A DNA stretch of 64,000 nucleotides, taken from assembly GCA_026770025.1 (NCBI GenBank), contig JAMXDE010000045.1, positions 1-64,000 of the forward strand, read 5' to 3'. Below, in pieces: positions 23,125 through 32,835 of this stretch; position 1 is the first letter of the stretch; each line of letters starts with the position of its first letter. The notes under the pieces were generated by a model that worked only from the letters and a program-made list of their open reading frames with translations, was not told the DNA's origin and made no database searches. The stretch comes from Craspedostauros australis (lineage: Eukaryota > Bacillariophyta > Bacillariophyceae > Mastogloiales > Achnanthaceae). The position numbers were made by a program, and so were the translations under genes.

Positions 23125-24544
23125 CGATTTGTGTTGTCTTCTGTTGCCTTGTATTGTGTTGCCTTGTGTTGGGTTGGGTTGGGTTGTTTTGGGAATGATC
23201 CGCTCTGTTGCTTCGTTCAATCGTTCAATCGTTCAATCGCACAATGATCGATGCTCAATGTTGAATGGACGGCCTGTTGCGACTAACGCGATTGCTGATG
23301 GCGCAGTATCCAATGTCCAATGTCCAATGTCCAGTGGTGGATCTACTCTCTCTCTCTCTTTCCCTCTCTCCAGTGATTATTGAGGCAATGGGATGATGCG
23401 ATGTGATACAACACTGTGGTTGATGTTGATGATGGTGTCGCTGTTGCGATTGTTGCGCCTGTCAGGAAATGGCCGTTGGTGGTTCTCAATCCGCGGCGGA
23501 AGAAAAGTGTCGGGGATGGTGATGACAGTGAGTCCGTTGCCACCACCATGCACACAATGCAGAGGGCACCAATCATCCTCTTTTGATGTATCAACGATGC
23601 CATTGCTGCTAATGCTGCCGTTGCTGTGATTCCGCTGGTTGCGGCTGTCTCTGTGGTTGCGCGATCATTGAGCGAGGAACCAAGTCAACCAGCTGGCAGC
23701 GTTCGAAGTCTCTCTCCAGAAACAGAGAGAGAGAGAGTGTGTGTGTGTTGGTATCGTACTCTGAGGATAGACACTTGGTGGTGACAGTGATCATCATGCG
23801 AGCGTTGCGGTTGTGACGATCTGTCTCAGTATTCTGCAGCGATGTCTGCAGCGCCACCACCATGACCATCATCGTCATCACAGAGATCGCAATGATTGGG
23901 TGAGGCGAGATGAGTCCTGGATACGTTTGTGGCGAATTGAAACACGAGTGGTGTCATGCTCATCACCACCATCGCCATGTTCCAACAAAACCCGAGAAAC
24001 GACCCTGGCGCCCACCGAAGGAATCGTTGTGGTGAGTTTTGCACATCGTGGATCTGCCCATTGGAACTGTTCGATGACATCCAAATGCCGAAGTACATAG
24101 TATGCATGTGTATGGTATCGTGGTTGACCCCCCCAGCTCCGCAGCGTGGCCAAGCCGGGCACAATCGAAAGTCGTATCGTGCGAGCGAGCGAGCTTGCCA
24201 GCTTCGAATCGTGATGTGGCTGTCCACGGTCATACTATCATGCCATACCACACCACACCACACCATATCACACACCGTGGTGGAACTGCGCAAGTCCATG
24301 AAGGCGTGTTGACTGACGACACGTTGCTTCGTGACCAATGCACAGGATCATGGAATGGAGGACAGCGAACTTGAGCAGATGAGCTCATAATCGACATCCA
24401 AGCGCAACTGATTTGGGACCACATACTCTACCAGCTCTATCAGCTCTACCTACTCTACTCGTATGATTGTACCACCAACAACAATAATCAACAACAATCA
24501 CCAGCAGCACGAACAATAGCGACGACAGCAACATTAAGAAAAGG
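23125..24544. promoter_or_regulatory. Divergent spacer between acidic copy 3 and LRR copy E
   Basis: Contains a CT run at about 23345-23370, the orphan - strand segment IHQKRM plus hydrophobic stretch (from 23591 down), the CT/GA inverted repeat at about 23705-23738 followed by a GT run, a conserved block, a leader-ORF relic (about 24.0-24.4 kb) and a short CCACA-type microsatellite at about 24244-24272. Confidence 0.4.
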
Positions 24545-25999
24545 ATGAAGCGCAACATGGATGATGTCGCCAACACCAATACCAACAGCGATCATGATCC
24601 GGACTTCAAGACATTCTGGAAACAACTCCATCGAAAAAGGCGATCACCGAAGATTGTGTTCAATGTGCAGCGCCCACGAGCAAAGCGGATCAAGTGCTTC
24701 AGTGTCACACCCAAGCGGATGGAATACTGGGACATGGCCATCGAAGCAGGATTCACCTTTGCTGACTTGGAATCGATGGTGAAGCGGCACAAGAACGTTG
24801 CCGTATCACCTCATGTTCTGCTGAGCGATTCGTTTCACAGGGGCTGCGGGCGGATGCGCATTCGATCCCTGTATCTGGGATTCGGCAGCAATGACCAATT
24901 CAGAGAAGAAGACAAGCAACCGATTCGCTTCGTACTTCGATTGGCTGCCGAACACCCAGCCAAATCTCCATTCGAACAATCCATCTGCTTGACTCAAGGC
25001 TTCGTGGAGATGAAGCAACTCCACGATATCCCTCTTGTGATACACTATGTGGATTTGTGGTTGTGTGATCTTGTTGATTGCGACAAGCTCATGTTCAACA
25101 TCTCACAAAACTCGAAATACGTTCGGTTTAAGACCTGCAAGCTCGCCAATGCAGACGCTGATTTGTGCAGATGGCTATCTCCAAACAATTGCAGCATCAC
25201 CGAAGTAGCCTTTATATGCACCAGAATAACTTGCGATACCTTGGCAAAGCTATTCCAGTCAAACAAGCGCATCAACAAGCTCAACATCAATTTCTGTCTG
25301 GCCCACAGCGCCCAACACATCCACCCACAAGAAATTGACCAGATCATCCAACTTCTTTCAGATGCATCACACCTGAAGAAGCTCAGTGTTTCCGGTCTTT
25401 GGAACAGGGTATTGGAGCCAGAGCAGATGACAAGGTTCGACTCATTGATATCGCTCGTGAGAAACAAGAGCTTGTCATATCTCAGATACCATGCCGTTGG
25501 GAATCCCAGCATGTTTGAAGTTCCGCCTGAGACCCACTCAGCACAAATGGAAGTACTTCAGCAAGCCTTGGAGCAGACTACCCAACTCACCTATCTCCAC
25601 ATGGATCCACGCCCGCCCGACGAACATGCCCATTCGTACGATGCGCTTGTTGAACATAGCTTGCGGCGAAATCATCACAACAAGGTGAGAGCGGTGCTGT
25701 GTTCCCTTCCGACATGGTCGAGGCCACTGGCTCTGTTTGGGGAGATGCTGATGAGAACAAGCAAACGTCGGGGTACAACGGATGCAATTGGTCTAATGGG
25801 TACAATGGATCCCATGAGCGAGACTTTTAACATTCTGCTGCAAGGCAGTGAAACGTTGAAACAGGCGTGGGATGACAAGAGATCGGATCGGCTCGTCCGA
25901 GTTGATGATGCTCCCGCTTGCAGTGAGCGAAAGAAAGGCACGTCGACGATTGGTGCGATCCTGGATTGCCTTGGAGCACTCTCCTCGTCGAGTACTTAG
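24545..25999 (+). CDS. LRR-like (RNI-like) protein, array copy E, 484 aa
   Basis: Intact single-exon frame. ATG 24545 gives MKRNMDDV; the ATG at 24557 matches the start used by copies B, C and D and is equally likely. The domain plan is as in copy D: N-terminal FKTFWKQLH and RMEYWDMAIEAGFTFADLES, then strand repeats VDLWLCDLVDC, YVRFKTCKLAN, ITEVAFICTRITCDTLAKLF, INKLNINFC, LKKLSVSGLW and SLSYLRYHAV. The C-terminal region, with WSRPLALFGEML and a charged segment around DDKRSDRLVRVDD, ends in IGAILDCLGALSSSST, so the C-terminus missing from copy D is present. Ser/Cys-rich strands are typical of this set. No targeting signal. Convergent with FAD relic 2. Confidence 0.75.
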   Translation: MKRNMDDVANTNTNSDHDPDFKTFWKQLHRKRRSPKIVFNVQRPRAKRIKCFSVTPKRMEYWDMAIEAGFTFADLESMVKRHKNVAVSPHVLLSDSFHRGCGRMRIRSLYLGFGSNDQFREEDKQPIRFVLRLAAEHPAKSPFEQSICLTQGFVEMKQLHDIPLVIHYVDLWLCDLVDCDKLMFNISQNSKYVRFKTCKLANADADLCRWLSPNNCSITEVAFICTRITCDTLAKLFQSNKRINKLNINFCLAHSAQHIHPQEIDQIIQLLSDASHLKKLSVSGLWNRVLEPEQMTRFDSLISLVRNKSLSYLRYHAVGNPSMFEVPPETHSAQMEVLQQALEQTTQLTYLHMDPRPPDEHAHSYDALVEHSLRRNHHNKVRAVLCSLPTWSRPLALFGEMLMRTSKRRGTTDAIGLMGTMDPMSETFNILLQGSETLKQAWDDKRSDRLVRVDDAPACSERKKGTSTIGAILDCLGALSSSST

Positions 26000-26187
26000 A
26001 ACGGCTTATGAAGACAGTATTGATACTCTGGTGCTTGTGAGTGTGCTGTTGTACGAGTAGGATGGAACAAGGGAGATGATTGCGTGTTGTGGTTGGTGAG
26101 AAGTATGGAATATCTATTAACAAAAAGCACAAGCGTCCACAGAATCTATCTGCGCCACAACGCGATTTCACACCGCTCCATACATTC

Positions 26188-27048
26188 TCATACCCTCGGC
26201 ACTGCGGCATCCAGAAAGATCTTCTTCGCAATGCCCGTCTTGTCCATGGTGAAGAAGAACACATCCCGAACCTTGGCCAACGGCCCCGACAAGGCCTCCG
26301 GATATCCCAGCAATCCAGCCTTGGCCGTGATGGCCGTGATGCTCGTGGCGGTAGACCATCGCTTGTCCATGTATTCTATCTGCAGGATGTCTTTGAGGCT
26401 GTTGCCACCATTGGCTTGTTCATTGTGCTGCATATTGCATTGCTGGATGGCGTTGGCCAGACAGTAGGCGTTTTGGATGGCCTGATTGGCGCCCAGTCCA
26501 AGGAACGGTGGCATGGCGCGCGCCGCATCACCACAGACAGTCAGGATGGCGGCCTTCTCCACATCTGCGTCTTTGCAAGTGCTTCCATTGCGGTTGCCGT
26601 GGGTGGCCATCATCGCCTTGGTCCATCACGCAAAGGGCTTGTGGAAGTAGATCCCCAACTCGAAGAAACGATCGGCATTGTCGATGAGTCGATCGATGAT
26701 GGGCCTTGTGGTGTGCGTGGGGATCTTGGCATCATTGATCTGCTGTCGTACCTGTTGCTGGATGCGCTCGGCCTCGGATCGTGCCTTCCAAGCGACGTTG
26801 TTGTCGATGTTGTCGGTATTGCTGATGTTCTCGAAAGCATGCGCCAAGGAGAGACCGGCGATGCCACCGCCGATCACGGTATTCTTCCGTATTGGTTGGT
26901 GGTTCCCACTCTCACTCTCATTGCTGCTGCTGCTTCTGCGTTGGAATGAGGATGACGGGGATGACAGGGATGGTGATGACAGTGAGTTCGTTGCCACCGC
27001 CATGCACGCGATGAAGATGGCACCAATCATCCTCTTTTGATGCATCAA
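26188..27048 (-). pseudogene. FAD-dependent monooxygenase relic, copy 2
   Basis: One frame of 287 codons, open except for a single TGA at 26626-26628 (codon 141). It starts with a signal-like MMHQKRMIGAIFIACMAVATN. Residues 57-70 carry the dinucleotide-binding motif VIGGGIAGLSLAHA. After the TGA comes CGDAARAMPPFLGLGANQAI, the flavin-binding motif of the UbiH/salicylate-hydroxylase type, and a C-terminal part ending AKKIFLDAAVPRV. Normal enzymes of this kind are about 400 residues; here the motif-1 region jumps to WKARSEAERIQQQ, so most of the substrate domain is deleted. Copy 1 has the same TGA and the same deletion, so both predate the duplication. Probably non-functional. Confidence 0.8.
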
Positions 27049-28174
27049 TCACGTCGTTGGTGTCATTGCTGTCCTTGTTGTCAATGCTGGCATTGCTGTG
27101 ATTCTTCTGGTTGTGGCTGTCTCTGTGGTTGGGCAGTCAATGAGTGAGGAACCAAGTCAACCAGCCGGCATTGTTCGAAGTCTCTCTCTCTCTCTGGAGA
27201 CAGAGAGAGAGAGAGAGAGAGAGAGAACGAGCGAGACAGAGTATTGGTATGCTCTGTGAATTGACACTTGATGGCAACGGTGATCATCATGTGAGCATTG
27301 CGGTTGTGACGATCTGCGTCAGTATTCTGCAGCGATGTCTGCAGCACCACCACCATGGCTATCATCGTCGCCGCCATCGCCATCGCCACCGCCACACAAC
27401 GAATCCTCTCGCACACGCTCCGTGTTGGTCATGAGGCTGATAGTTCGTTCGTTCGTTCGCTCGCCACAGAGAGTTCGCAATGATTGGTAAGACAAGATGA
27501 GTCCTGGATACGTTTGTTGTCGATTGAAACACGAATGGTGTCATGCTCATCATCGTCACCATCCTCGCCGCAAAACTCGAGAACCGCCTCTGATGTCCAC
27601 AGAAGAAGTCATCGTGGGTGGATTCTCCACATCGTGGATCTGCCCATCGGAGTCGTTCGATAACATCCAACTCCCGAAGAAGTGTATCGATCGGAGTATA
27701 ATATCATGGTATCGTGGTTGACCCCCCAAGACCATCACAGAGGGATGTGCCTACTCATATTACACAAACAATGGTATCACATGAAGAGGCACAACTGCAC
27801 AGCGTGACCAAGTCGGGCACCATCGAAGGTCGCATCGTGCAAGCGAGCGAGCTAGCTTCGGATAATGATGTGACTGTCCACGGTCGCACCACACCACACC
27901 ACGCCATACACCGCGGTGGAACTGTGCAAGTCCATGCAGGCGTGTTGACTGATGGTAGATCCCTTCATGACGAGTGCACCGGATCATGAAATGGAAGACA
28001 GCAAACTTGAGCAGATGAGCTCATAATCGCCGTCCAAGCGAAACTGATTTGGGACCACATACTCTACCAGCTCTGCCTACTCTACCTACTCTACTCGTAC
28101 GATTGTACCACCAACAGCAATAATCAGCAACAGGTACGACCACCAACAGCAACAACAGCGACAACAAGAAAAGG
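27049..28174. promoter_or_regulatory. Divergent spacer between FAD relic 2 and LRR copy F
   Basis: Contains the longest CT/GA inverted repeat (about 27177-27232), the conserved block with GTGAGCATTGCGGTTGTGAC, and a leader-ORF relic at about 27.59-28.0 kb with a CCACA microsatellite inside it (about 27886-27903). Confidence 0.4.
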
Positions 28175-29611
28175 ATGAACCGCAACATGGATGCTGTCGC
28201 CAACACCAATACCAAGACCAACCATGATCCGGACTTCAAGACTTTCTGGAAACAACTCCATGGCAAAGAGCTGCCACCGAAGATCGTGTTCAACACGCAG
28301 TGCCCACACGTAGAGCAGATCGACTGCTACAGTATCACACCCAAGCGGATGGAATACTGGGACATGGCCATCGAAGCAGGATTCACTTTTCCTGACTTGG
28401 AATCAATGGAGCGGCAGCACAACTACGTTGCTTTCTCACCTCATGTTCTACTGAGCGATTCGAATCGCCAGGGCTACAAGCGGATGCGTATTGGGTCCCT
28501 GACTCTGGACTTCAGCAGCGATGGCCAATTGGGAGAAGAAGACAAGCAAGCGATTCGCTTCGTACTTCGATTGGCTACCGAACACCCACCCGAATCTTCA
28601 TTCGACGAAGGCATCAGCTTGAGTCAATGCTTCGTGAAGATGAAACAGCTCCACGATATCCCTCTTGTGACACATCGTGTGGAATTGGATTCATGTGATC
28701 TTGTTGATTGTGACAAGCTCATGTTCAACATCTCCCAAAACTCGAAGTGGGTTGAGTTTCGAAACTGTAGGCTTGCCAATGGGGGCGCTGATTTGTGCAG
28801 ATGGGTGTCTCCAAACAATTGTCGCGTCACCGAAATATCCTTTGTGGGCACCCGCGTCACTTGTGATAGCTTGGCAAAGCTATTCCAGTCAAACAAACAC
28901 ATCAACAAGCTCAACATTATTTTCTGTATGGTCCACAGCGCCCAACAATTCTCCTCACAAGAAATCGACCAGATCATCAAACTCCTTTCAGATGCATCAC
29001 ACCTGAAGGAGCTCACGGTTTTCGGTATTTGGAACGGGTTATCGCGACAAGAACAAGATACATGGTTCGACATTTTGATATCGCTCCTGGGAAACAAGAG
29101 CTTGTCATCTCTCACATACTCGGAGTTCTGGAATCCTGCCATATTTGGAGTTTGGCCTGAAACCCCCTCGGCACAAATGGAAGCACTTGAGCAAGCCTTG
29201 GAGCAGACTACCCAACTCGTCCATCTCAACACATATCCACACCCGCCTGACGAACATGCCCATTCGTACGATGCACTTGTTGAACGTATCTTGCAGCGAA
29301 ATCATCGCAACAAGGTGAGAGTATTGCTGGGTTCCCTTCCAACATGGTCGCGGCCACAGGCCCTGTTTGGGGAGATGCTGATGAGAACAAACAAATGTGG
29401 GGGTGCGATGGGTACAATGGATCCCATGAGCGAGGCTTTTCACGTTCTGCTGCAGGGCAGTGACACATTGAAACAGGCATGGGATGACAAGAGATCGGAT
29501 CGGCTCGTCCGAGTTGATGATGCTTCTGCTTGCGATGTGGAAAAGAAAGACACATCGATGATTGATGCGATCCTGGATGGCCTTCGAAACATCTGCTCGT
29601 CAAGTAATTAG
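28175..29611 (+). CDS. LRR-like (RNI-like) protein, array copy F, 478 aa
   Basis: Intact single-exon frame. ATG 28175 gives MNRNMDAV; the ATG at 28187 corresponds to the start of the other copies. The N-terminal segment FKTFWKQLH, then RMEYWDMAIEAGFTFPDLES, are followed by strand repeats VELDSCDLVDC, WVEFRNCRLAN, VTEISFVGTRVTCDSLAKLF, INKLNIIFC, LKELTVFGIW and SLSSLTYSEF. It ends with WSRPQALFGEML and MIDAILDGLRNICSSSN. It is the last member of the array and has no convergent acidic or FAD partner. It is probably expressed if E is, since its upstream spacer has all conserved parts. Role unknown; LRR-type folds usually bind proteins. Confidence 0.75.
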   Translation: MNRNMDAVANTNTKTNHDPDFKTFWKQLHGKELPPKIVFNTQCPHVEQIDCYSITPKRMEYWDMAIEAGFTFPDLESMERQHNYVAFSPHVLLSDSNRQGYKRMRIGSLTLDFSSDGQLGEEDKQAIRFVLRLATEHPPESSFDEGISLSQCFVKMKQLHDIPLVTHRVELDSCDLVDCDKLMFNISQNSKWVEFRNCRLANGGADLCRWVSPNNCRVTEISFVGTRVTCDSLAKLFQSNKHINKLNIIFCMVHSAQQFSSQEIDQIIKLLSDASHLKELTVFGIWNGLSRQEQDTWFDILISLLGNKSLSSLTYSEFWNPAIFGVWPETPSAQMEALEQALEQTTQLVHLNTYPHPPDEHAHSYDALVERILQRNHRNKVRVLLGSLPTWSRPQALFGEMLMRTNKCGGAMGTMDPMSEAFHVLLQGSDTLKQAWDDKRSDRLVRVDDASACDVEKKDTSMIDAILDGLRNICSSSN

Positions 29612-32600
29612 AACAGCGCATGAAGACATTATTGATACTCTGGTGCATGTGAGTGTGTTGTGGTACGAGTGGAATGGAAAAGGGAGATGGTTGGTTGATT
29701 GATTGGGAGGTGTTTGCTGTGATTTTGATTATGACTGCGTGTTGTGGTTGGTGAGAAGTATGGAATGTCTAGAGAACTGATATAATAGTAGTACGATGCA
29801 GCAACTCCCAGCGACCCATCCTCCGTGACTCTTCGATGGCACAAGCAGTAGAAGAGGAACAGCATCTCCCGCAAGAAGCGGCATGGGGACAACTTCGACA
29901 GACTCCACGAGAGTGCATAGAGAAACGAAACTGAGATCGAGAACGGATGCAACACCAAAAATGATAGGCATGCTCACTCACAAAACAGACACATCCAAGC
30001 TCTCTCGCATATGATGTTGCACCAAGTCATCAAGTCATCACCATGGTCTCCTTCAAGAATCCTGTCCAAGTCAATCCAAAAAGGCACGCTTGCAATCTCG
30101 TGGCGGCTGGCACTCTCGCCGCTATCCTGGGGATTGCTATCTTCGCCGACATGATGGCCTCCGTTTTGCATCAGGTTCCAGGTCCCTCCACCTCGTGTGA
30201 AGTACTACGCTGAATGGTACGAGCCTCGGTCCATGCTTGAGTGGTTTTGTCACGTCGTGACGCTCCCCCGTCGGCCTCGAGATTGTTGCCATGTGCTGAA
30301 GCTTGTTCCACCATGAGATCCGGCACGCAGTCATCGACAATTCAGAAGCGTCGTCTCAGGACTTCATTCACGCACGCACGGCGACGACAGCGCAACCACG
30401 ATGCAGACCATGCGACACGCACAGCGTCCACGTCGTCGCGGTCATGCTCACGTCGTCCCAGATCCAGGCCTCGTGCACGATGATCGGACACTGCAACGTC
30501 GATCTGCATCCTCTCCAGGGCATCCATATGATCGCCTGCACAAGCTACAGTCTCGCCCGTGCTTGCTGACGGCCCGTGCTTCATCACCATCTTGCGCGAC
30601 GACCTGCCGGGCATTGTGATGGACCTCTTCGTTGTCATTTGCGTGCGCCACGTTACGACCTTGTTCCAGTAGCGCCGTCCTTGTCTTCGACAGATCGCGG
30701 GCACACCATGGGCATTCTGTGCACTGCGGTGAGCGCGCCAAGTTGTCGATGAAACGATGTCCGTTGCGAAGCCGGAAGTGGCATCAGAAGAGGCGCTTCA
30801 TGGGCAGCCATGAAAAAGCGACGGGGGCAGCGAACACGGTGACAGCGATGGAATTAGGCTGATTGTGGCGGAGTGGAGTCACAGAATCGCAGAGTTGAAC
30901 GTGGTAAGGTGGGGTCCATGCGACATGCTCGCATCATCCCCCAGGAGCGAAGGTATCGTCGCGACTGACATGGAAGAGAGACGACGTAATCGCACGTCGC
31001 AATAGATTTGGCGACGGACATAGAATACCACACAAGTTTGACGCAACATCATGATACCATTGCCATCGCACTCCATGCCACCGCATTCCATGCCATGGAG
31101 GTTCTGACATTGTCGACGACCAAGGATCAAGGGGCGCCTTCACTCCCCAAGTTGCCGACCTTCTTCGCACGAGTCCACATGGCCGAAAGAATCTGTCGTT
31201 GCCACAAAGAAGATCGAGGATGCCGCATGGCAAGATACCGGCTGAATTTTCCGCTCCCGAGTTTTCCCGTGCACTTTCGGACAGCAGGACAGACGTCTGT
31301 CTGCGTGCTTCCGCGAGGGTTTCGTTGGAACAACATGGAGTCGTTTGGGATGTCCCTGTGTGTTCTTTTTGGCACAATCACTAAATATCGAGTCAGCGGA
31401 GCACAGGCGCCGAATGAAGAGCACGACTTAATTTGGACACGGCGGTGTGGAAGAAAAGCACGCGCGAGGACGTTGCGAGACGGGATCGGAGCCAAACGGC
31501 CAAATCCTCATGGTGCGCCGTTGCGCGGAGCAAGGAGACAGAAAACGCCGAAACTCCACAACGTGCGCAGAGAGGCCTGCGAGAGGTAGAAACCGTTGTC
31601 CACACAGAGAGAGCGAGACACTTCAGCGTGCGAGTGGCTCCCATGTGCCGAATTGCAAAAACAGGACCATCGCCTCCTCCGCAACAAAAGGGCAAGAACA
31701 AGATCAACTCCAGAGAGACAGAGCAGAGAGGAGCATCATCATCAGCATCATCATCAGCATCAACACCGACAACAGCATCCTCCGCTCGATCAAGACCATC
31801 AGCAAGACCAACGGACGACGCCTCTCCTTCCATCATCGAGCAACGTCGCGCATCATCCGCGGGAATTACCGACGGGACCATCCACGACTTCAGCGAGCAG
31901 CAAGAGAAGACAGACGAATCAGACAAAACAGACACAGTAGCAGCGGAAGCAACCCAAGCGAACACAGCTCACGAATGATTGAAACATCAAAGACAATCCA
32001 CCAGGGCTCACAACAGCGAACGGATTGACTTTATACTTTGAGGCATCAACAGCATCAACTACAACAACAAAACGAAAGAAGCGCTTCTGATAGGGCCTTG
32101 GAGTTTTGTGATTCATTGAGCAACAACAGCGTGTTTGTGCATTCGAAAAGAGAGCGCTCTGCCTTGTTTTGCGGCGCCGCTGAATCCCACAGTCGGACAC
32201 GAGGACCGACCAAAATCGCTCAACGCGACAAGAACGTTGCAGAACAACACCGCGACAAACCACGAACAAGAAGTAAGACTCAGCAGCAGAGCACAGCAGG
32301 AAACCATCCCAGGCGGAACACTTCACATCCGCCCTTCCTACCAACACCCACACCGCGCCATTGTCCATCCATCGTCCATCCATTGGTGTTGCATTACCGC
32401 TACATACACTATCGACATTATTCTCCCTAGAGAGAACGAGTGCATACATACATCTGGTCTCTGCTTCGGATTGCATCGAATTGGATCGCATCAACAGCAG
32501 CGTCAGCAACAACAGCAGCCAAGTCTCTTCACTTGATCCCACAGGACGAGCATCCGCTGAAACTGGAAGGGTGCGAAACGGAGCGGCGGGAATCACACCG

Positions 32601-32835
32601 CAGAAAGAAGAGGGCCAACAGGGACTCCCACCTGCATAGTCGTGCGGATAGATCGACGAGGCTAGCACTGACACACAACAACCACAGCAACAGTGACAGT
32701 GACAACCACAGCAGAGCTCACAACCTTCACAGTGCTTGACACTCCGCGACCCGACATCGATCGGCCCATCCGGAGCAGCCACAAAGACACAGACAGATAG
32801 AGACAACTGCACAGACGCAGCAACGAACAAGCACC
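29612..32835. other. No supported gene; possible small membrane-protein fragment
   Basis: From ATG 30042 on + a 56-codon frame encodes a protein with one hydrophobic helix (LVAAGTLAAILGIAIFADMM). Another frame beginning near 30170 reads RVKYYAEWYEPRSMLEWF and stops at 30316, so a one- or two-base shift may split a small gene. From 31.4 to 32.8 kb all frames are rich in Ser, Arg and Gln with no domain; much of this is probably promoter and 5' UTR of the HECT gene that follows. Remaining long frames are GC-driven and contradictory. Confidence 0.3.

Noticed and set aside
30303..30741. Overlapping frames with several Cys/His residues, at first glance a zinc-finger gene
   Set aside because: Cys spacing does not fit a known finger, and the frames on both strands are equally open in GC-rich DNA.
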